DNA of 11,868 bases from Bacteroidota bacterium. GTDB lineage: Bacteria > Bacteroidota > Bacteroidia > Flavobacteriales_F > PHOS-HE28. Position numbers and translations under genes: made by a program. Positions 1-6,600 of the stretch are shown piece after piece (the first letter of the stretch is position 1; each line of letters opens with the position of its first letter). The DNA is taken from positions 1 to 11,868 of the forward strand of contig CAUJFM010000118.1 in the NCBI GenBank assembly GCA_963169595.1, given 5' to 3'. The notes beneath the pieces are model-generated. The model made no database searches. It was given only the letters and a program-made list of their open reading frames with translations, and was not told where the DNA came from.

Positions 1-3000
1 CATCTCCCACTCCGTCCTGATCGTAGTCGGCCTGGGTCGGATTGAACGCGGTGCTACAGTTGTCCTCGCAAGCGATGATCCCATCATCATCGACATCGGC
101 ATTGGCCTCCAGTCCAGTATCGCCACCTACGCAGGTACCACACTGGTCCAGGAACGCAGTGCCTCCAGGAACTCCAGCACAATCCATGACCTGGCCGATG
201 CAGGTACATTGGGTGTTCCAGGTGTCATTGCCGGTCGTGGCATTACCGTCGTCACATGGAGTGCCTGGTATGGCGTAGCCTCCGATCTCACCAGCGCAGT
301 CGACGAGCCATAGGTAACCAAAGCAATTGCAGTTCGCATCCCATTGATCGTTCAGGGTCATGGGGTCCCCATCGTTGCAGGCGGTGCCGGGCAGCGCCGT
401 TCCACCAGCCACACCCATGCAGTCGATCACCTGACCCACACACTGGCAGTTGGCGTTCCACATGTCTTTGCCGGTGGAAGCGTTGCCGTCGTTGCAGGGC
501 GTACCAGGCAGGGCCGTGCCGTTGGCGACACCCAGGCAATCGATAACCACGGGCGTACCAGCGCACTGGCAGTTGGCCCCGATGACGTCATTGATCGTAT
601 TCGGATTGTTGTCATTGCAGACCGCGCCAGGCTCCGGATTCCCGCATCCGCAGTTGCCGGGAGCGGATTTCGCGGGGTCGCTCGGGCAGCCATCGTTGGC
701 GTTGGCCACATGACCCACAGGTTGTGCACATGCCGACACGCTGCTGGCGGGGTCACCAGCGCCATCACCGTCCACATCCGCATACCAAGTGGTGGACGCG
801 AGGATCGCGGCGGAGGCGGTGGTGGAGAACGCAGCGCATCCACCCGATGCCGGCACCGTGTAGGTCACCGTGTAGGCACCGGCCGTGCTGGATGCAGGCG
901 CGATCGAACCGGTGGATGACTGCAGGCTGAGACCAGCAGGAGCAGCCGAATAGGAACCACCCGCCGTGCCGGTGCGCACCACGGGCACACTGGCCACACT
1001 ACCGCAGAACGGCCCGTTGGCGTAGGTGATGGTGGCCGAGGGAGCCGCCGTGATGGTCACGCTCGTGGTGGTCGAGAAGGCGGCGCATCCATTGGCGCCA
1101 GGCACCGTGTAGGTCACCGTGTAGGTGCCCGGAGTGCTGCTCGCCGGCGCGATGTTCCCATTGCCGGACACGATGCTGAGGCCTGCCGGGCTCACCGAAT
1201 AGGTGCCTCCCGTTGTTCCCGTGCGCGTCACGCTGACCAGGGGCACGGTGGAACAGAACGGGTTGCCGAAGTAGTTGATGGTGGCCGAAGGGGCCGCAGC
1301 AACGGACACGGAGATGGTCTGTTGCGAGCTGCCGCAGGTGTTGGTCACCACCACCGTGTAGTTGCCGGAAGCGGCGGTGGTCACCCCCGTGATGGAGGGC
1401 GAAGCGACGGTGGAGGTGAATCCGTTCGGACCGCTCCAGGCATAGGTCAGCGGGCCCTGGCCGGTGGCGGTGACGTTCAGCGTCAAGGTCTGGCCGGAAC
1501 AGGTCGGTGCGTTGCTGGTCACGTTGGTGATCACCGGGCCGGTGACCGCGGTCCCCACGCACTGGCAGTTGGCGTTCCACGTGTCGTTGATGGTGCAGGG
1601 GTTGTTGTCGTTGCAGGGCGTACCGGGCATGGCGGGGCCGCCGGTCACACCCTGGCAGTCGGTGGGTGATGCACCTGCTGCGGTGGCGATGGCGCCGAGC
1701 GACAGGTTCTGGTAGCTGCCGCTGGCGTTCACCTGCAGCTTCACCGCGCGCACCATGTACTCCCGGCCGGCCATGAAGGGGATGGCAGGGTTGAGGTAGG
1801 TGGTGGTGGTCACCGGGTTGGTGGTGATGCGCGAGATGGCTCCTGTGGTCGGATCGAACTGATAGAGGTGATACCCGTCGACCAGTTCGGTGGATGCGGT
1901 CCAGGCGAACGAGGCCATGCCCGACGCGTTGGTCACCGTGAAGGCGGTAGGCGGTGCCACCATCTGCATGCGCAGGCTGGGGTCCCCCATCAGGCCGAGG
2001 TGCGAACGCCCGATGCTGCCCTGCCACCCTTCCGTGAGCGGCGTGTACAGCGAGCTGTTGTTCATGGTGACCCAGGTGCTATAGCCGATCGGATCGCCCA
2101 TGCCCATGTGGTGGAAGTACCACGCGGGGATGCCTGCCCAGCAGTTGGTCAGGGCCTGACCACTGGCCAGGGGAGCACGCAGGAAGTTGTTGCGGTTGTC
2201 CCAATCACCATAGTAGCTGCCCATGGCCATATTGAACACACCACCCATGGAGGAAGCTGCGTAGTTCTGGGTGGTGCCGATGTTCCCGGCGCCATTGAAC
2301 GTCAGTACACCCCCATCAACGGCCTGCAGGCCACCACCGGAGGAATAGGTCCAGAGATAGCTCTGGTTGTTCACCAGGCTGTAGAAGGAAGTGCCGTTCT
2401 GGTTGGCGTTCGTGATGTTCGAGGGGCCTACGAGGGGCGCCATCGAACGCCAGCCGCAACCGGCCAGGGGATTGCCCACCCACTGCAGGTTGTCGAACAT
2501 GAGGCCGCGCTGCTGGGGCACCCACTGCTTCACCTTGAAGTTGTGCGCCTTGTTCAGGTAGGCCCGCACCAGTTCCACCTCGGACTGACCGAAGGCGGGC
2601 ATGTCGCTCAGGTCCACGCGGCCCACCATCAGCTCCACCGCGCTGGGGAAGGTGCTCTGGTCGAACTTGCCATCACCCGGCACGTTGCGGTTCTCCACGC
2701 GCTGCGCGGCGCTGTTGTTCACGCTGGCGTCGGTCCAGGTGCCGTCGATGTCACCGTAATACCCATCGCAGGGCCAGGCCCCGGTGTGCTCGGAGTGCCC
2801 ATCGGGCGCCACGTTCCCGGAATACGGAACGGGCACATGGCCCACGATGTAGACGGCCTTGACATTGGCCGGATCACTGTTGTAATGTCCGGTCACGATG
2901 CTCTTGATGCTCGAGGCACTGGCCGTGCGGCTCACATCGCTACGCAGTACCACCCATCCATCGGCGCGGAGGTCGCGCTCCAACTGTTGCAGTTCGGTGG

Positions 3001-3406
3001 TGAGCTGCGGTGCCAGCGTATTGTCCACCAGCAGGATCAGCTTACCGCGCTGATCGACCACCGGTACGTTGATACCGGTGCTGACATAACCCTGCCCGGT
3101 AACGCCATTCGCTACACGCACCACCCGGTACTCGTAGTAGGTACCCACCGCGATCGTGTTGTCCACATACTGCGTGGCGGTCGCAGCCGGGGTGGCGATG
3201 GCACTACCCCACGAAGTGGCGGTCTTGGTCTTCCGGTAGATGGTGATGGACGTGGTGCTCGCCATCGAGGTCCAGTTCAGCGTGATGCTGGCCGGAGTGG
3301 CCGACACCGTGGCCGAGAGCTGAACCGCGGCGCGCTGGGAAGCGGTCTGGCCCAGTACAACAAGCTGGGCGAGCAGCACGAACGACAACAGGAAGTGACG
3401 GATCAT
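1..3406 (-). CDS. Large secreted multidomain protein, C25-like/Fn3/Ig-like/Cys-rich repeats (partial, 3' end off window)
   Basis: The frame stays open from the ATG at 3406 to the left edge (1135 codons, no stop), so the C-terminus is missing. Residues 1-20 form a signal peptide (basic start, Leu/Val core, cleavage near VLG|QT). Then come an Fn3-like domain (about 28-118), a putative gingipain-like (peptidase C25) fold (about 120-480, with YIVGHVPVP, VELMVGRVD, GSYYGDWD, GDPSLRM), a second Fn3-like domain (about 485-575), one Cys-rich repeat (from 583), an Ig/PKD-like domain, two 83-aa tandem domains, a WYADVDGDG-type module, more 39-41-aa Cys-rich repeats and the start of a thrombospondin-3-like Asp-rich segment (DYDQDGVGD). 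It is a paralog of the next gene upstream on the same strand, 196 bp away, and may be co-transcribed with it. A T9SS sorting tail is expected beyond the edge but not seen. Positions aligned with the C25 His and Cys are Ser (S356, S397), so proteolysis is doubtful. Likely a cell-surface or released protein; precise function unknown. Confidence 0.93.
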   Translation of the reverse strand, partial: MIRHFLLSFVLLAQLVVLGQTASQRAAVQLSATVSATPASITLNWTSMASTTSITIYRKTKTATSWGSAIATPAATATQYVDNTIAVGTYYEYRVVRVANGVTGQGYVSTGINVPVVDQRGKLILLVDNTLAPQLTTELQQLERDLRADGWVVLRSDVSRTASASSIKSIVTGHYNSDPANVKAVYIVGHVPVPYSGNVAPDGHSEHTGAWPCDGYYGDIDGTWTDASVNNSAAQRVENRNVPGDGKFDQSTFPSAVELMVGRVDLSDMPAFGQSEVELVRAYLNKAHNFKVKQWVPQQRGLMFDNLQWVGNPLAGCGWRSMAPLVGPSNITNANQNGTSFYSLVNNQSYLWTYSSGGGLQAVDGGVLTFNGAGNIGTTQNYAASSMGGVFNMAMGSYYGDWDNRNNFLRAPLASGQALTNCWAGIPAWYFHHMGMGDPIGYSTWVTMNNSSLYTPLTEGWQGSIGRSHLGLMGDPSLRMQMVAPPTAFTVTNASGMASFAWTASTELVDGYHLYQFDPTTGAISRITTNPVTTTTYLNPAIPFMAGREYMVRAVKLQVNASGSYQNLSLGAIATAAGASPTDCQGVTGGPAMPGTPCNDNNPCTINDTWNANCQCVGTAVTGPVITNVTSNAPTCSGQTLTLNVTATGQGPLTYAWSGPNGFTSTVASPSITGVTTAASGNYTVVVTNTCGSSQQTISVSVAAAPSATINYFGNPFCSTVPLVSVTRTGTTGGTYSVSPAGLSIVSGNGNIAPASSTPGTYTVTYTVPGANGCAAFSTTTSVTITAAPSATITYANGPFCGSVASVPVVRTGTAGGSYSAAPAGLSLQSSTGSIAPASSTAGAYTVTYTVPASGGCAAFSTTASAAILASTTWYADVDGDGAGDPASSVSACAQPVGHVANANDGCPSDPAKSAPGNCGCGNPEPGAVCNDNNPNTINDVIGANCQCAGTPVVIDCLGVANGTALPGTPCNDGNASTGKDMWNANCQCVGQVIDCMGVAGGTALPGTACNDGDPMTLNDQWDANCNCFGYLWLVDCAGEIGGYAIPGTPCDDGNATTGNDTWNTQCTCIGQVMDCAGVPGGTAFLDQCGTCVGGDTGLEANADVDDDGIIACEDNCSTAFNPTQADYDQDGVGD
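185..646 (-). repeat. Cys-rich repeats of the partial paralog (four units)
   Basis: Units begin PGAVCNDNN, then DC at 541 (39 aa), DC at 424 (41 aa, with a YLWLV tail) and DC at 301 (39 aa). A degenerate unit starting at 184 (DCAGVPGGTAF, then CGTCVGGDTG) leads into an Asp-rich calcium-binding-like segment at the window edge. An isolated fifth full copy sits far upstream in the same protein, at about 1552-1660. These are the same repeat family as in the complete gene, with CNDGN predominating. Confidence 0.9.
800..1297 (-). repeat. Two tandem 83-aa Ig/PKD-like domains (249-bp period)
   Basis: Two adjacent segments of the partial secreted protein start APSATINYFGNPFC and APSATITYANGPFC. Both run through RTGT.GG.YS..PAGLS, IAPASST.G.YTVTYTVP and GCAAFSTT with no length difference. 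At DNA level the GCAAF segments lie exactly 249 bp apart (near 832 and 1081). They follow a third, less similar Ig/PKD-like domain (about 1300-1550, with GPLTYAWSGPNGFTS and GNYTVVVTN), a type common in T9SS cargo. No counterpart exists in the complete paralog. Confidence 0.9.
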
Positions 3407-3489
3407 GGCAGATGCGTGTTGGAGGACGTTCGCCCTTCCAACTCGATCCCTGCCGGAGCGGGAGATGGTGCAGTGGCAGCTGCGCGATC

Positions 3490-3502
3490 CCCAGGACCTG
3501 GG
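3490..3502. repeat. Inverted repeat CCCAGG-A-CCTGGG
   Basis: Six-bp perfect arms around one base, in the spacer about 84 bp before the start codon of the partial paralog. Function unknown. Confidence 0.35.
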
Positions 3503-3582
3503 TCGGTCGGGCAGGCCCTTGTACCACGGCAGGTCCCGTCAGGTTACGATCGCCCCCTGGCGGAAGGTCCTCCTCCTACCTC

Positions 3583-3594
3583 GGGACCGGTCCC
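3583..3594. repeat. 12-bp perfect palindrome GGGACCGGTCCC
   Basis: It lies 8 bp beyond the stop codon (3605-3603) of the complete secreted-protein gene. Six-bp arms with no loop and no following T-run make it a poor intrinsic terminator; it could be a protein site or chance. Confidence 0.4.
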
Positions 3595-3602
3595 ATCAAG
3601 CA

Positions 3603-6600
3603 CTACAGACGCACCACACGCGCACGCGCACGCACCAGGCCCTCCCGATCGACCAGCGTGAGCCAGTACGTTCCCGGGGAGAGGGCGGACAGATCGACCA
3701 CGGCAGCAGCGGGCAGCTGGGCCACCTGCGCGCCACGGGCATCGTACACGATCACCGTGCGCGCTTCGGGCGTCAACGGTGTGATGCGCACAAGTCCCAA
3801 GGTCGGATTGGGATGGACCTGGAGCGAGGGGGCTGAACGCAGGTCGCTGATACCCACATCATCGCACAGGTCACCCAAGCCATCACCATCCTCGTCCGCC
3901 TGGTCCGGATTCGCGATCCAAGGACAGTTGTCGCACCCATCACCGATCAGGTCCCCATCGAAATCGGATTGCGACGGGTTGGCCACTTCGGGACAATTGT
4001 CATCGCAATCCAGCACCAGGTCACCATCCGTGTCCGGGTTCGGCACGATCCCCGTGGTCCCTCCGGCACACACACCGCAATCATCGATGAAGGCCGTGCC
4101 CTGCACCACCCCTGCACAATCCATGGGCAGACCGATGCACTGGCAGTTGCTGGACCACGCATCCTCCACCGTGGCACTGTTGCCATCATCGCACGGTGTT
4201 CCGGGCAGGGCAAGACCACCGGGTATGCCCAGGCAATCCAACGGTTCACCGGCGCAGGTGCAATTGCCCAGCCAGATATCGTTCCCGGTATTCGCATCGC
4301 CATCATCACAGGGCGATCCGGGCAGTGCCGTGCCACCCGGCACACCAAGGCAATCGAGCACCTGTCCTACACAGGTGCAACTGCTGGTCCAGGTGTCGTT
4401 GCCGGTGCCGCTATTGCCATCATCGCAAGGTGTGCCAGGGAGAGCCGCACCACCGACCACGCCCAGGCAATCGATCACCTGACCGGCGCAGACACAATCC
4501 ACCGTCCACAGATCGTTGCCGGTGGAAGCAAGGCCGTCGTCGCAGGCTGTTCCCGGCAGGGCGCTGCCTCCAGGCACACCGGCACAGTCGATCACCTCAC
4601 CGACGCAATCACAATCCACGGCCCAACGGTCGTTGCCGGTCGTGGGATCACCGTCGTTGCATGGCGCTCCGGGCAGGGCAGTACCACCGGGCACACCGGT
4701 GCAATCAAGGACCAGGCCGATGCACTGGCAGTCGGCGGTCCATTGGTCGTTCCCGGTGTCGGGATCGCCATCATCGCACAATGTTCCGGGCAGTGCGTTA
4801 CCCCCCGGAATGCCCAGGCAGTCGAACAACTCCCCGGCACACGTGCAGTCCGAACCCCATACATCGTTGCCGGTGGCGGGATCACCATCATTGCAGGGCG
4901 TTCCCGGCAGCGCGGTACCACCGGCCACCCCTTCACAATCCAAGGGCTGTCCGGCGCAAGTACAGTCGGGTCCCCACACATCGTTGCCGGTGTTCGCATT
5001 CCCGTCATCGCAGGGCGTACCGGGCAATGCCCCACCGCCGACCACACCGAGGCAATCGATCAGCGTTCCTGCACACGTGCAATCCGCACCCCACTCATCA
5101 TTGGCCGTTCCCGGGTCGCCGTCATCACAGGGCGTCCCCGGAAGTGCAGGACCACCCGGAACACCGGCACAATCCAAGGGCTCTCCGGCACAGGTGCAAT
5201 CACTGCCCCACACATCGCCGCCCGTGGTGGCGTTCCCGTCATCGCAGGGAGTCCCCGGCCAGGCGCTTCCACCCGGAACACCTGCACAATCGATCACCTG
5301 ACCGACACAGCTGCAATCGGAGGTCCACGTGTCGTTGCCGGTCAACGGATCACCATCATCGCAGGGCGTTCCCGGCAGTGCGGTCCCGCCCGCCACACCC
5401 AGGCAATCGAACGGCAGGCCCTGGCAGGTGCATGCGTTCGTCCACACATCATCGCCCGTCAGCGGATCGCCGTCATCACAGGGGGTGCCCGGCAGCGCGG
5501 GGCCGAACGGAACACCGAGGCAGTCATCGTCGGTGGGCGTGCCCTGGCACTCGCAATCCACCGTCCACAGATCGTTCAGGGTCAGTGCGAGCCCATCATC
5601 ACAAGGGGTTCCTGCCACCGCAGGTCCACCCGGCACACCCAGGCAATCCAACGGAACGCCAGCACAGGTGCAGTCCGCTCCATAAACGTCGTTCCCTGTT
5701 GTGGGGTCACCATCATCGCAGGAGCTACCAGGACCGGTGGTACCTCCCGGCACTCCGGCACAATCCAACGGTAGGCCCTGGCAGGTGCAGTCCGACTGGT
5801 AGGTGTCGTTCCCGGTCTGTGGATCGCCGTCGTCACAAGGCGTGCCCGGCACCGCAGGGCCACCGGATACCCCTTCACAATCGATGGGCGGTGCGCCATA
5901 GCTGATGCACAAGCGCGCTGCACGGGCCTGGCTCTGGTCCCAGCTCCAGGCTGAACGCCGCCCCTGGCCTTCGATCAGCACCACCATGGCATTGCCCGAG
6001 CTCCAGCCCGGCTGCGACACGATGCCGCCGACCAGGTCCGAGAGATCGGATGTGCGCTGTGCGGTGCCGCTGACGTTGGCGACGGTCCACGACGGTGGGT
6101 TCCATGGCACCCAGGACGTGGTGGGACGCGAGGAGATGTCGAACGGCACGAAACCCAGCGCTTGCGCATTGGGCGAGTCCTGCAGGGCCACGTTCAGTTG
6201 CGCCGGGGAGATGTCGCCGCTGCCGCGGGCGGTGAACTGCACATAGGCCTGCAGGACCGGGGCGTTCTGGGGTACCGTGATGTTGCCGAAGCGCAGGGCC
6301 AACACCTGGTTCCCGCGCCAGGGAATGGCCTCGCCATCGAACACCAGATCGAGCGAGCCTACGTTGTTGTACACGTTCCCGTTCTCCGCTTCTTCGGCAT
6401 CGGGGTTCGACCCTCCGCCGTTCAAGGTGAAGCAGGTGGACCCGACGATGCAATCGTTGTTGCCACCACACACCCCGCACAGGTCCAGCACAGCACCGCC
6501 ACCCGGCACACCGTTGCAATCGATGGGCAGGCCCACGCATTGGCAGGATATGTTCCAGGTATCGTTGCCCGTGTTGGGGTTGCCGTCATTGCAGGGCGCT

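Larger units (their letters stand above)
3407..3602. other. Spacer between the two paralogous secreted-protein genes
   Basis: No open frame with family features, no TAnnTTTG box on the minus strand and no stem followed by a U-tract were found here. It contains two short palindromes listed separately. Its most likely role is an intergenic leader within a two-gene transcription unit, but an undetected promoter cannot be excluded. Confidence 0.5.

Noticed and set aside
3583..3594. Intrinsic terminator after the complete secreted-protein gene
   Set aside because: The palindrome has no loop and no T-run follows on the minus strand.
1868..3661. 597-aa plus-strand open frame
   Set aside because: It lies opposite the Fn3 and C25-like region of the partial paralog; the composition (His/Val/Gly-rich) shows no domain and reflects antisense codons.
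4122..5882. CRISPR-like or satellite DNA reading of the 117-bp periodicity
   Set aside because: The period is a multiple of three, the reading frame is kept throughout, and copies differ mainly at synonymous or surface positions, so it is a coding repeat.
3969..5905. Long plus-strand open frames (601, 569 and 261 aa) opposite the repeat array
   Set aside because: They are antisense echoes of a stop-poor GC-rich repeat. Their products are low-complexity periodic strings mirroring the 117-bp unit, while the minus frame has a signal peptide, conserved domains and a T9SS tail.
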